Positions 1-14,119 of a DNA stretch of 64,000 nucleotides are shown here, in pieces. Source of the stretch: Corylus avellana (lineage: Eukaryota; Streptophyta; Magnoliopsida; Fagales; Betulaceae). Both the position numbers and the translations under genes were made by a program. Positions within the stretch are counted from its first letter, which is position 1; every line of letters begins with the position of its first letter. The notes under the pieces are model-generated. The model worked only from the letters and a program-made list of their open reading frames with translations, did no database searches and had not been told where the DNA came from. The stretch covers positions 25,173,743 through 25,237,742 of the forward strand of contig NC_081541.1 of NCBI RefSeq assembly GCF_901000735.1. Direction: 5' to 3'.

Positions 1-335
1 TAGAGAATTTTTCCAATTGAGTTTCTGACTCTTTTAATTTATTTTCTAACAAATCAACTTTAGAACCTAAAACAAGATTTTCAGATTTTAAAGAATCAAT
101 TTAAACATGTGATTCAGACAATTTAGTAACAATAGATTCTTTCACATGTTTAAGATCTTGAAAATCCTCCAAACAATTTGTGTATTGATGTCTCAAAAGA
201 GTGAATTTTTCCAACAAATTGTTGAAGGAGTTTATAAGATCATATTCCCCTTGAGAAGTATTCATAGCAAACAGGAGTCAATAGATCTCACTCAGGAATT
301 TAATCCAAACAGAGTGAACCCGCTCTGATACCAAT
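1..335 (-). pseudogene. Internal remnant of a copia element (gag coiled-coil part)
   Basis: Read on the minus strand, a primer-binding site (322-333, complement of TGGTATCAGAGC) is followed almost at once by a lysine/glutamate-rich stretch that looks like the coiled-coil end of a copia gag, comparable to the gag tail of the element at 46137-54776. An in-frame stop interrupts it. The usual gag N-terminus is missing, so the region has suffered an internal deletion. The element runs off the left edge of the window. Assignment to copia rests on the tRNA-Met-type primer site and the LTR beside it. Confidence 0.6.
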
Positions 336-1176
336 TGAAAAATGCTATGCCGACTCCAAAAACTTGTTTATCACAATTTATGTGGAATTAATACTATGAA
401 GCAATAAACAATTCAATCACCCAAAATATATAAAGCAATAAAGAGGCAGACACAGATATTTTGGTTACGAAGAGGAAACCTTTTAGAAACAGATCTAAAA
501 GTAAAACCTCTCCGGGGCAGCCAAACCCAGGAAATCACTATCAAAAGCTTATCTAGAGATTACAGACACTAGGAATACTTACAAACCTTTGCAAGACCTT
601 GGCTCTGTAAGATCGACAAGCCTACAACTAATCTTCTTGCTCACAATCTTCTTCAACGTGATTCTCCTTTACTGGACCCTTCCGATAGACTTCTCAACAA
701 TAGATTTATCAAAGGAATAACTAAAACTCTAAGAGATTCAATTTAACACTCACCATATATGATCTCTCTTAGCACAGCCTCTGACGAACTCTCTGGAGGT
801 GAAAATTCGTATGCTACAGATCTGTAGAGATCTATATGTATAATACCAAGACCCCTTGTCTAATTAGGATTCAATTACATTTAAATTAAACCTAGCCTAG
901 TCTACTTAGGACTCAATTACATTTAAATTAAACCTAGCAGACTACGGGCCGTCCGGACGGTAAATGGGCTCGTCCGGATGGGCTCTAGGGTAACATCACT
1001 TTCACTGTTTTTTTGGCACAACGTGTTCAGAAGGACTAGCAGACGGGGTTGCAGACGAGGCTCTCGAGAGAAATTCCGTCCGGACGGCTATGAGTCTCGT
1101 TCGGGCGTCATAGAGATTTGGCACACTTTGAATCCATTTTGATCACCGAACATTTAGCCAATAATTAAAACTAACA
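336..1176 (-). repeat. 5' LTR of a minus-strand copia element
   Basis: This 841-bp LTR starts with TG beside the primer site (322-333) and ends near 1176 at ...CTAACA. It aligns over its length with the solo LTR at 1752-2571. Its right part carries CpG-rich palindromic GTCCGGACGG-type motifs near 950 and 1078. The family is related in style to, but distinct from, the LTR at 46137. Confidence 0.7.
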
Positions 1177-1751
1177 ATATAGATCAACCATCGATAAAGG
1201 TAAAGATAAAGCTACGTACTCCACCGAATAGATGAGGATCATATTTTCTACATTCATATGTAAATGTTTAAACTTCAATATATATATATATATATATTGA
1301 AAGACTAAAGCTTTTGCTTGCCCCATCGGTGTGTCAGCTATAAACTTGGCGATCAATCGCACTTATTTTATGCAGTATTTTCGTATAAGTACCAGAAATG
1401 GTTCTTATACAAAGTTATATATATATTAAAAAAAAGAAGTTCTTACACGAAAAAGCACTAAATATTCAACATTTTAATTTCATTTTCTCAAATAAATTAC
1501 TCCAAGATGAAAGACGACTCATGGACTGAGGTCAACCAAATGCGATAAGTTTTGTAAGGCAATGATCAATGGGGAAAAGTGTACAAAAAGACTTTTATAA
1601 GCTATTTTATAATTTAAAAATAAATTTAATTTTATTTAGTAGACTACTATATGATTGTATACAATTGATGATGTGAAAGTAAAAATTTATCTTTAAATCA
1701 ACAAAGGCTTGTAAAGAAGAAAAATTAAAGTCTAACTTTTACTATCATATC
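1177..1751. other. AT-rich spacer with a subtilase exon-1 relic
   Basis: Mostly AT-rich sequence with a (TA)n run near 1278-1298. On the minus strand, about 1313-1363 resembles the start-codon and 5' UTR region of the subtilase genes at 7099 and 9277: both contain a block reading AKFIA in one frame upstream of the start. The remaining exons are not present to the left. This is probably the eroded 5' end of another array member. Confidence 0.4.
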
Positions 1752-2571
1752 TGAAAAATGCTATGCAGACAACAAATACGTGTTTATCACAAACTATGCG
1801 GAATTAACAAATAAGAGGCAACAAGCAATCAATCACCAAAATATGTAAAGCTATAAAACAAGCAGACACAGATATTTTTGACGTAGAGGAAACCTTTCAA
1901 AAACCGTTCTAAAAGTAAAACTTCTCCCTGGTGCAGCCAAACCTAAAAAATCACTATAAGAAAATTATCTAGAAATTACAGACACGGTGACACTTACAAC
2001 CCTTTGCAAGACCTTGGCTCTGTAAGTTCGACAAGCCTACAACTCGTCTCCTTGCTCACAATCTTCTTCACAAGTGATTCTCCTTTACCGGACCCTTCCG
2101 ATAGACTTCTCAATAAAGCACACAAATCAAACTAACAAATACTCTAAGAGGGACCATTTAGCTTACAACATAAACTCTCTCTTAGCACAGCCTCTGACGA
2201 ACTCTAGTGTAAAAAATTCGTACCTATACAGGTATGTAGAGTTCTATATATAAAGCCTAAAGACCCCTAGTCTAGGTAGAACACAATTACATTGTAAAAT
2301 AGACCAAGAAGCTAGGGCCGTCAGGACTGTAAGTGGGCTCATCCGAACGGGGCTAGGGCAACATCTCTTCATACATCGTTTCGTTGCGTCACTTGGTGCG
2401 GCGCGTCCGGACGGCTTGTAGACGAAGGTGCAGACGAGGCTTCTCAGGAAAAATAACTTTGTGGCACTGATGTTCGTCCAGACGGCTACGTGTCCCATCC
2501 GGATGCCCAAGAACTTTTGGCACTTTGGTTACCATTTTGCTTACCGAATTTAGCCAACACAAGAACTAACA
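1752..2571 (-). mobile_element. Solo copia LTR with target duplication
   Basis: An 820-bp copy of the LTR at 336-1176, beginning TGAAAAATGC and ending ACTAACA. It is flanked by a 5-bp near-duplication, ATATC at 1747-1751 and ACATC at 2572-2576. No internal region is attached, which fits a solo LTR left by LTR-LTR recombination. It again carries CpG-rich palindromic motifs. Confidence 0.75.
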
Positions 2572-2599
2572 ACATCATCTCAATTGTAAGATAGCACTC

Positions 2600-2761
2600 T
2601 ACTAAGAGAAATGCTACATATTCTCTCACACTTTCTAATCATATTTTCCCTTATATAACTTTTAGAATCACCGTTAATCAAAATCGAATAATGATTTGTC
2701 TCGAATTTAATGATAATTTTAAAAAACACGTTAGAGAGTCTATAGCATTACTTCTCTACTA
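2600..2761. mobile_element. MITE with long imperfect terminal inverted repeats
   Basis: The left end (ACTAAGAGAAATGCTAC) is mirrored at the right end by GTAGCATTAC-like sequence reading inward from 2761. The arms are about 30 bp and imperfect. The interior has the AATCAAAATCGAATAATGAT type core also seen in the MITE at 36095-36266. No coding capacity. Confidence 0.5.
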
Positions 2762-2843
2762 AATATCTTTTTTTTTTTTGTTTTTCTTTTTTTTTTGAGT
2801 CATACTATTTCTCTTTTGATATGGAACATAATTTCCTTACTAA

Positions 2844-3026
2844 GAGCTTGTTTGAGATGCCTAAAAGTGCGTTTAACACTCAAAAAGCTTGTTCGAAGAA
2901 AAAAATATATATTTGGTAAAAAAAAATTTGAAAGCGCTTTTAAGGGTCTAAAAAGCCCAACAAATGGTCACAAAGTGTCTTTTGACTTAAAAGTTCTATT
3001 TCTCAAGCATAATCCCAAACATGCTA
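2844..3026. mobile_element. MITE-like element
   Basis: Starts GAGCTTGTTTGAGATG and ends with CATAATCCCAAACATGCT, an imperfect inverted repeat. TAA lies just outside the left end and near the right end, which could be a 3-bp target site of the PIF/Harbinger type. The boundary is approximate. Confidence 0.4.
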
Positions 3027-3107
3027 TAAGACAGCTTCTCTCTTATATACCTTATCTGATCAGATCACTTTTTTTCTTTTTTCTTTTTTCTTTTTTCTTT
3101 TTTTTTT

Positions 3108-3495
3108 TTTTTGTGATTTGTGTTGTAAATATTAATAAAATTGTTCACATTTCTAATAAAATATTGAGAAAAACATATTTTTCAACCATCACTAATTTTT
3201 CGTACAAGCTAAACACCAACAAATATTTTCAAAAAAAAATCATTTTTTTCTAAAAATAATTTCATTGAAAATATTTTTGACATATATTACATAGAAATTG
3301 AGCCTAAATTAAAAATAAAAAATAAAAAAAAAAAAAAATCGTTATTTAGTGCATTACAATGTCGTGTAGAATTGTACCAAAGGCTCAAATTACAATCATT
3401 TTCCTCCATGTTCCCTCATTGTTTTCATATGCATATTTCTTCAAAGCTTTTTATTCAACTATTTACGTAATACATATAGAATACATGTGCACAGA

Positions 3496-3520
<25 letters not shown>
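3108..3520 (-). repeat. Subtilase 3' end and flank, copy A
   Basis: The last codons and about 390 bp downstream of the intact subtilase gene are nearly identical to 10067-10483. The shared block shows that the array grew by tandem duplication of whole gene units. The far end of the homology on the other copy is hidden by the gap at 9967-10066. Confidence 0.75.
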
Positions 3521-7099
<3,579 letters not shown>

Positions 7100-7130
7100 T
7101 GAAGGGCCAGCTATAAACTTGGCTACTGTG

Positions 7131-7149
7131 TGTGTTGTATATATATAGA
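7131..7149 (-). promoter_or_regulatory. Putative TATA box of the subtilase gene
   Basis: A TATATATA run lies about 40 bp upstream of the start codon at 7099 on the minus strand. The corresponding position of the truncated copy (about 9312-9325) is also a TA run, so the element is shared within the array. It is a motif match only; the transcription start is unknown. Confidence 0.4.
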
Positions 7150-7192
7150 AATATATATGTTCACGTATATGGACTAGAAGAGTTAGCCCACA

Positions 7193-7504
7193 TGTTGAAG
7201 TAATGATGATGTGGGAATAAAAGCAAAAGAAAGAGAAAGAATGAACACAAAGAACTTTATGGGTGGTTCGGTGTTAGACATCTACATCCACCACTCGAAA
7301 TACCCCTAATGGCTACATTGTGCTCATTAACTTCATTTGTCTACAATACAAAGGTTCCTATTTATAGGGTAATGTCTAAATACAAGTTTGGTAATTAAAT
7401 CCCCTTGATTTGATCACAATCTTAATATATGATTACAATCAACCCATAAATAGAGAATATTTCAATATCAGCATAATTATGGAATATATTCATATATTCT
7501 AACA
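7193..7504 (-). repeat. 3' LTR of a minus-strand copia element
   Basis: A 312-bp LTR beginning TGTTAGAATATATG (read on minus) and ending TTCAACA. A purine tract (complement of TGCCCCCTC at 7505-7513) abuts its upstream side, which identifies it as the 3' LTR. A CCTATAAATAGG promoter-like box lies at about 7350-7362. It sits in the promoter-side flank of the intact subtilase, about 95 bp upstream of its start codon. Confidence 0.7.
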
Positions 7505-8133
7505 TGCCCCCTCAAACTCAAGGTAGAATATTTTGGAACCTTGAGTTTGAAATCCAAAACAATGATGACTGCGTTGGCGGAGGCCGAGAACGAGTCGTAG
7601 ATGGTGGCGACTGCCGGAGGAGATAGAGGCTGGCAGGTGGCCAATGACGACGGCAGGTGGTTGGTGAATGCAAATTCTAAAGGCCCGACAATGGGCCAAA
7701 CTCCAAAATGGGCCGACAACGGGCTAGGGCTGACAATGAGTCAAACTTCAAAATCGGCCGACAACAGGTCAGGGCTAACAACAAGCCAAACTTCAAAAGG
7801 GGTCAACAACGGGCCAGGACTGACAACGAGCCAAACTTTAAAAGAGGTTGACAATGGGCCAGGGCTGACAACGAACCAAACTTCAAAAGGGGCCAACAAC
7901 GGACCAGGCTGACAATGAGCCAAAAATAATAAGGGCCGACATAGGCCAAAAATAAAAAGAAAAATCAACCCACTTGGGCGGTTATCAGATCGGCACATCG
8001 AACCTGACCGGCACATGACGCGCATGATGTGGTCCACTTGGACCGCTTCTTCTTAAGTTCTTCCTTTTTTTTTTTTTTTTCACTTGGTTGACACCTTCTC
8101 TTTTCTCCCTTTTCTTTTCTTTCTTTTCTCGCT
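7505..8133 (-). mobile_element. Internal 3' part of the copia element, truncated by a gap
   Basis: Follows the purine tract of the LTR at 7193-7504 and runs into the gap at 8134. No pol motifs are recognisable; most of it is the 45-bp tandem array at 7682-7925. The rest of the element and its other LTR are not in the window, so a deletion or collapsed assembly is likely. Confidence 0.45.
7682..7925. repeat. 45-bp tandem repeat, about five units
   Basis: Units start at 7727, 7772, 7817, 7862 and 7907, exactly 45 bp apart, each with GACAAC and CCAAACTTCAAAA blocks. An earlier, more diverged unit precedes them. Because 45 is a multiple of three, both strands show open repeat peptides; I take these as incidental. 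Confidence 0.8.
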
Positions 8134-8233
8134 NNNNNNNNNNNNNNNNNNNNNNNNNNNNNNNNNNNNNNNNNNNNNNNNNNNNNNNNNNNNNNNNNNN
8201 NNNNNNNNNNNNNNNNNNNNNNNNNNNNNNNNN
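8134..8233. other. Assembly gap, 100 N
   Basis: Exactly 100 N, the conventional placeholder for an unsized gap. It lies between the copia remnant and the truncated subtilase copy. Confidence 0.95.
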
Positions 8234-8981
8234 AAATGCAGGCATATACATTTTTTATTGTAAATCATCACTTATACCAAAACCTTAAGCGAATAAAAAA
8301 AGATAAATTTAATCATTTAATTCATACTTTAACATATATTTAAATTTAAATCAATCGGTCTCACGGGCAAATCATGTAGGACAACTGGTGAAAGAGACAT
8401 CGAGAGGGCCAATTTTTTATTTATTTTTTTTCATTTCACCACTCAACCCTACTAGCCTAACCTTAACACTAAAAACGTCTAATACAACCATCGCCGGAAA
8501 TCCAAGGAGCCAAAACATCAAGAAAAAATTTAGCGTCTATTTGCCGCATGTCCTACATCTTTCTAAAAACATTCAGAAATATAATTTCGGAGAGGCTTTT
8601 ATAAAAAATAATAATAATAATAATAATAAAAATAAAAAAAATTGTATAAACTACTTTTTTATCATACAATTATTTTACAATGTTGACGTGGCAATCATAA
8701 CTGACTTATACAGATTACACATTATTCTTTCAACTATCTCCTTTTGCAAATCCAATGAATTCATCATTAGATTTGTAGACTTATGTGAGCCCCACACAAA
8801 TTTAATGATGGATTTACCTATTTATTATAGGGAGATGGGTGAAATATAGGATTAATAATGAGACCGTTATATAATAAAAATATAGTTTATGTTATTAGTC
8901 TGGAAAGAAATTCAAGCAATATCAGCCATCATTTTAACAAGTTTCTATTAATGGTGCCAATGCACTGCATGCTTTTATAAC
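8234..8981. other. AT-rich intergenic or intron remnant
   Basis: No gene is visible. The right end (about 8900-8981) continues the intron 2 side of the truncated subtilase copy. The rest is AT-rich, with a short AAT microsatellite near 8609-8630. Confidence 0.5.
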
Positions 8982-9277
8982 CTGCCAATGACATCTTGTA
9001 GCATGCTTGTGTGAAGGGATGATGTGGAAACCTCATCCATCTTCCTGTTGCCCATATACACAATATAAGCCTGCATTCACATTATCATATCTATAAATTG
9101 TTACGCATGATCAAACAAAGCGAACTATATATATATATATGAGATCTCAGCTATAGAGATAGTGATATTTGCCTTTCGGTCATTCTGAGAAGTTGAGTGA
9201 CCGACAAGCAGAGTGAAGGCGAGGCAGAGGAGGAGAAGCCAAGAAAGAGTACTACTAGTAGAGGTTTTGCTTGCCAT
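8982..9277 (-). pseudogene. Truncated subtilase copy, exons 1 and 2 only
   Basis: Exon 1 (9173-9277, 35 codons) and exon 2 (8982-9070, 89 nt) match the intact gene closely, including the signal peptide, the GC donor after exon 1 and the exon 2 acceptor. Exon 2 ends at the same splice donor. No catalytic exons follow to the left; sequence runs into unrelated DNA and the gap at 8134. The upstream flank to about 9360 also matches that of the intact gene. This is a broken array member or a gene interrupted by the gap. Confidence 0.75.
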
Positions 9278-9360
9278 TGAAGGTTCAGCTATAAACTTGG
9301 CTACTGTGTGTGTTGTATATATACAGATATAAACATGTTCACGTGTGTGGACTAGAAAGT

Positions 9361-9966
9361 TTATCCACACCCCCCACCCCCAAAAAAAAAAAGAGAGAAA
9401 GAGAAAAAGAAGAAGAAAAGGGTTCTTCGACGTAAAACATGTTCCACATTATTGTATCTATCCTCTTCCTACAAGGCTACAAGCGTCGACTGGCAAATCA
9501 CCAGTAGCCAACCAACTAAATTGAGATATGTTTTGGAAGGTGTAGATGAACGCGGAAAAGCGTACAAGAAGAATAGGTAACAACTTTGATAATGACACAT
9601 GCTGCAACTACAAGACAGGTTGTTTGAAGCATGTGATAAGATCGAATAAATTAGAGATCCCACTCCTTCTATTCAATTGTTTTCTGAATTTTGTTCACTT
9701 AGCATCTTCAACACGGCAGGACATTTTCATGACTAACCTTCTCTCCATGGCTCGTTTTGCCTTCATTAGAGGAAGCTCAAAGTCATGTCGTTGCATGTAT
9801 TAATTCAAGGGTTATAATTTCACTTTTAAAAATGCATTCTTTTTTTTAAAAAAAAAAAAAAAAAAAATTTACTTTGAATTTTTTAATGACCAGAATTTTA
9901 AAACAAAAATAATGCATGCACGTGATTCATATGCCTACTCACGGGTCCATCTCCATTCATTTTCTT
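9361..9966. other. Intergenic sequence between subtilase relics
   Basis: Starts with a C-rich then GA-rich simple stretch (9368-9420). It then holds unique-looking sequence with no coherent ORF, and a poly-T/poly-A block at 9838-9867. I see no gene. Confidence 0.5.
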
Positions 9967-10066
9967 NNNNNNNNNNNNNNNNNNNNNNNNNNNNNNNNNN
10001 NNNNNNNNNNNNNNNNNNNNNNNNNNNNNNNNNNNNNNNNNNNNNNNNNNNNNNNNNNNNNNNNNN
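9967..10066. other. Assembly gap, 100 N
   Basis: Exactly 100 N. It abuts the duplicated subtilase 3' flank at 10067, at the point where the other copy (3060-3108) has a long TTTTC/T-rich tract, a likely cause of the break. Confidence 0.95.
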
Positions 10067-10483
10067 TTTTGTGATTTGTGTTATAAATATTAATAAAATT
10101 GTTCACATTTCTAATAAAATATTGAGAAAAACATATTTTTCAACCATCACTAATTTTTCGTACGAGCTAAACGCCAACAAATATTTTCAAAAAAATCATT
10201 TTTTTCTAAAAATAATTTCATTGAAAATATTTTTGACATAAATTACATAGAAATTGAGCCTAAATTAAAAAAATAAAAATAAAAATAAAAAAATGCATCA
10301 TTATTTAGTGCATTACAATGCAGTGTAGAATTCTAGCAAAGGCTCAAATTACAATCATTTTCCTCCATGTTCCCCCATTGTTTTCATATGCATATTTCTT
10401 CAAAGCTTTTTATTCAATTATTTACGTAATACATATAGAATAGATGTGCACAGATCATGCAACATACACTACAATGGGGCTCC
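10067..10483 (-). pseudogene. 3' end of a third subtilase copy, cut by an LTR
   Basis: Nearly identical to 3108-3520. The last nine codons (RSPIVVYVA plus stop) and the downstream flank are retained. The coding sequence stops abruptly at the LTR starting at 10484. The upstream exons should lie to the right of the insertion but are not seen after 14117. The gypsy element therefore landed in, or recombined with, the final exon of a subtilase gene. Confidence 0.75.
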
Positions 10484-10940
10484 TGATGCAACGTAACTTA
10501 GTGGGTTGCAGCGAAGATCATCAATAAGCAGCGGATAAATAACTTCAGATCTAGATTCTATCAAACATCTAAGAATTCTTCTTAACAAAACTAGATACTT
10601 TCTAGGTTTTGAAGGAAAAGAGGAATAAACTCAATTATGAGTATTGTCATTAATCAAAATCAATAATAAACAACAACTCCCTTTTTATGGAGGCTATAAG
10701 CATATATTTATAGCCCAAAACCCTAAACATAATAAAATATGACATAAATACCCCTAAAACCCTAAACCTAATAAAATAACGTAATATTGACTCCCAAAAC
10801 CCTAATCCTACTAAAACAAGGAAATAAAGACGGCTTAACTTAATTAAAATGCGGAATATAACAAAAGTAGCTCCGTGTACGATCGATTGTAGGTACAAGT
10901 GCGATCGATCGCACTTTCAAGGGACCTGCGATTTGCATCA
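10484..10940 (-). repeat. 3' LTR of the gag-only gypsy-type element
   Basis: A 457-bp LTR bounded by perfect 8-bp inverted ends TGATGCAA and TTGCATCA. A purine tract (complement of 10941-10950) lies on its internal side, which identifies it as the 3' LTR of a minus-strand element. Its first ~183 bp match 13935-14117. It contains GATCGATCG motifs near 10880-10912. Confidence 0.8.
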
Positions 10941-11020
10941 TTCTCCCCTTGTTGGAGAGAATTCACCCTCGAATTCGACCGGTTCTTTCTACAGTCCTTC
11001 GGACGTCCAGTCAATTCATT

Positions 11021-13903
11021 TCACTCGCCCTTCCTCAAGATCAAAACAAGGCAACATCCTAAAATAAACATAACGCTTCTCATCATCGAAATACATTGAC
11101 GATTGTCATGAAAGCCCCACACACCACTTGGCAATACTACAAATTTGCCGTTCTTCTCTCGTTCCTTCTCCCTTTCACGTGCCATGAAGATACTCAAAGA
11201 CGGGTCAACTGTTGTTTCCCTTGTGAACATATAATTCTCCTCATCCGCATAGAACTCATTGATAAGTGCTAAAATATTTATATTTTCAGCCCTTAACTTG
11301 CATGTTTTAATCCTTTGGTTTTGGTTAATTAGGACATTTTACTGCCTTTTTGTATTTTCTTTGTTTTATAGGCTTTTGGAAGAAAAGAAAGCATTTCTGG
11401 AAAAAATTCCAAGCTTAAAGGGGCAAATTGGGAAGACCTAGAGGATATGGTTAAGCTTAACCAATCATGGTTAAAGTTTAATCAAATAAAGGAAAGGATT
11501 AATTCGGAATTTCTCAATTTGAAGTCAAATCGGATTGGATGCAAAATTGGATTCTGAATATGTCTCGGTATTTTGATCATAACTTTCATCTCAGATATCC
11601 GATTGAGGTGATTCAAGCGGCATTGGAAAGCTAACTCAAACTAATACAATTCATTGTGAATTAGCATTTTCCCAATTCGGAGTGCCGCAAGGCCAAAATC
11701 ACGCCACAAGATAGGACCGCAATTTTGGGCGAATCCTATTCCGATTTGGGCTTAGGTTTTCTTTATCCTAATTGGGCTTGGACTTAAATCTCCGAAATTC
11801 CTAGGATTACTAGGGCTTCTAGGGCTCTCCTAAGCCATATAAATAGACCTCTAAGCCTCACAATTGAGGGAGGCTGTTTTAAGCTGAATTACGAAGTATT
11901 GCCGTGGGGAAGCTTTTGCTTTGTTTTCCATTGTAAGTTTTATTCTTTCGATGATGACAATTCAATTGGTGATTATTTTTGTTATCATGAGAGGCTAAAT
12001 CTTTCAACTAAGGTTGAAGATGAAGCTTCGTCATTGACAAACTCATGTATTCTCGTATTTTGTTTATACAATTTTGACTTCAAATAAGGATGTTGTAGAT
12101 TTTCATTCAATTGCTTGATTTATATCTTTTAATTGAATGTGATGAACTATTATGTGTTGGAGTTGGATATTTGATGTGTTTTATCCTTCGGATACATCAA
12201 ATCATTCGATTGAAATCGGATATCCGTTGTGATTCGTTAACCAAACGGATACATAGGATGATTTAATTTCGAATCGGATATTTGTTGTGATTTGTAAAAA
12301 TGGGTGGATTCATTGAATGATTTAAACTTGATATTTGTAAAACATCAAATATAGTTTTTCGATTGTAGGAACAAATATGAGAATATAGAGTTAAGATTTG
12401 GCGAAGTGAATTCTAAAACCTTAGTGTTCTTTACCATTTTATTTCATTATTTTCTTTAGTTTATGTTTTATTTTGCACGACAAAAATCACAATATTCGGA
12501 ACTAGGTTAAAATAGAGTTGGTTTAAATAGAAATTGGTTTACACAACACAAATCCCTGTGGATCGACCTCGCACTTGCACACACGCTATATTGCACACGA
12601 CTCGTGCACTTGCGAGTACAATTAAATTTGTACATCACTCATCACAATTATTGTTATGAGAATTTAAAATACTTTCAACACCAAGAAAATCAACATAACC
12701 CTCTTCATCATTATAATTAGTCACTTTACCTGAAAAGTCTTCATCAACCTCTTCATAATTGTCGATGTCACATGTGGGCTCTTCCTCTTCCAATTGATCA
12801 TCTTCGGGGTAGAGGCCGCCAAACATGGAAGAAAAACCATCTTCTTTGTACTCTTCCTCTTGGTCATCTTCTTCGAGGTAAAGGCCGCCAAACATGGGAG
12901 AAAATCCATCCTCTTCGTACTCGTCCTCTATGTTGGATGCCAAAGGTCCTTCAATCGGTTCTTCCTCATTGACATCTTCATCATAAGTTGGTGGGGAATC
13001 TCAATCCACAAATCCTTGCGAAGGATCTACAACATCTTCATGTTTGAACTCTTCATCATTGAATTCGGATTCCTGAAACTCTTCATCCACAGATTCTTTT
13101 TCCTCTTCCAAAGAATATGGATTCGGTTCATGGATTTGCGGTTGACAAGTAGGGGTCCAATTGGCCTGTTGTGGACTCTTCGCTTCACTCCATGTCTCCC
13201 TAAATACCTTTTTTTTGTAGGAATTTTCTGTTTTCTTTGTCACAGCCATAGACCCTTGTCTCCAATTTTGTGACTTTTGACCCATGGTATCACTATGGGG
13301 CAAGAAAGTGACTCGCATATATTTCAATAGTTTCTCCCAACAATTGATCTTCAATTTGCCTTCCCGCTTCCTAGTTTTCTTCAGTTGTTGCCACCACGCA
13401 CCAACTCTTCCCCGGAATGTATGGACCACCAAAGAGACTCGTTGTTCATCGGGGTCCCCATTGAATTCAAAAACCTCTTCAACAGCCAACACCCAATCCA
13501 GAAATTCGTCGGGTTCTAGATCCTCGTCGAATTTTGGAATTTTGAGTTCAAATCTACTTACCCGCCGATTTGCATGAGCTTGCGCTAGGTGCTGACGTCC
13601 GTACGTTCGGCGCTCCACAAACGGGTTTCTAGATCTGTTCCCATATTGACCACACAAGTTGGATAATTGGGTAGTGAGGTCTTCAATTTGATCCCTCATA
13701 GCCCTCAATCGATCCTCCGTGTGTTGCCAAGGTTCAGCGATAGATTTGCCTTCTGCCTTCATGGATCGCGGTCTTGGTTGGCGACGACAATTGTTTGGCC
13801 CACCATTCATGTGCCTCAAACGAATCGCCGGTTGCTCCTTACGTGCTGTCTCCGTGCGCACGTACACCTCGTTCATGTGTGTAAAGCGATTGCTCCTCCC
13901 CAT
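11021..13903 (-). pseudogene. Ty3/gypsy-type gag ORF, one stop codon and one nested insertion
   Basis: The first 300 codons (13001-13903) contain a retrotransposon gag domain: KIPKFDEDLEPDEFLDW, then GRVGAWWQQL around residues 120-190. A TGA at 13001-13003 interrupts the frame. The same frame continues through an acidic region with two EDGFS-MFGGLY repeats (12635-12943), is split by the solo LTR at 12637/11260, and resumes in frame to a stop at 11021. The sequence around the TGA is consistent with a TGG to TGA change. Gag would form the particle; no zinc knuckle is visible. Calls beyond gag are not possible. Confidence 0.7.
11260..12637 (+). mobile_element. Nested solo LTR, gypsy type, with 5-bp target duplication
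   Basis: A 1378-bp LTR starting TGATAAGTGC and ending TTGTACATCA. It is flanked by identical CTCAT at 11255-11259 and 12638-12642. A CCATATAAATAG promoter-like box lies near 11836-11848 in the plus orientation. No internal domain is attached. It interrupts the gag ORF of the surrounding element, which dates it as younger than that element. The overall look is that of Athila/Tat-type LTRs, but that is only a similarity judgement. Confidence 0.8.
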
Positions 13904-13920
13904 TCATGGAAAGTAACTGA

Positions 13921-13932
13921 GCTTTGATACCA
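13921..13932 (-). promoter_or_regulatory. Primer-binding site of the gag-only element
   Basis: The complement reads TGGTATCAAAGC, a tRNA-Met-type primer site, two bases inside the 5' LTR edge at 13935. Confidence 0.7.
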
Positions 13933-13934
13933 AC

Positions 13935-14117
13935 TAATGCAGCGTGACTTAGTGGGCTGGAACGAAAATCATCAATAAGCAGCGGATAAATAACTTCAGA
14001 TCTAGATTCTATCAAAAATCTAAGAATTCTTCTTAACAAAACTAGATACTCTCTAGGTTTTGAAGGAAAAGAGAAATAAACTCAATTCTGAGTGTTCTCA
14101 TTAATCAAAATCAATAA
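13935..14117 (-). repeat. 5' LTR of the gag-only element, truncated
   Basis: Matches the first 183 bp of the LTR at 10484-10940 with scattered differences; its terminal TG is mutated to TA. Homology stops at about 14117, where an unrelated hairpin sequence begins. The lost outer end means no target duplication can be tested. Confidence 0.75.
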
Positions 14118-14119
14118 TA

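Larger units (their letters stand above)
10941..13934 (-). mobile_element. Internal region of a non-autonomous, gag-only LTR retrotransposon
   Basis: Bounded by the primer site at 13921-13932 (complement of TGGTATCAAAGC) and the purine tract at 10941-10950. Without the nested solo LTR (11260-12637) the internal region is only about 1.6 kb. It holds one gag-type reading frame and no protease, reverse transcriptase, RNase H or integrase. It therefore depended on enzymes from another element. This matches the class described in plants as gag-only or TR-GAG elements. Confidence 0.75.

Noticed and set aside
2795..3253. A 152-codon plus-strand open frame
   Set aside because: It runs through a MITE and long T/A tracts, gives a low-complexity peptide, and part of it is the duplicated subtilase 3' flank on the opposite strand.
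7601..7912. A 103-codon plus-strand frame with 15-residue repeats
   Set aside because: It is produced by the 45-bp tandem repeat, which lacks any stop in this frame; the element is on the other strand.
7682..7925. A possible CRISPR-like repeat array
   Set aside because: The units are contiguous 45-bp tandem copies without unique spacers, and the DNA is from a plant nuclear genome.
12794..13273. A 159-codon plus-strand open frame
   Set aside because: It lies opposite the gag reading frame of the gag-only element and is its antisense shadow.
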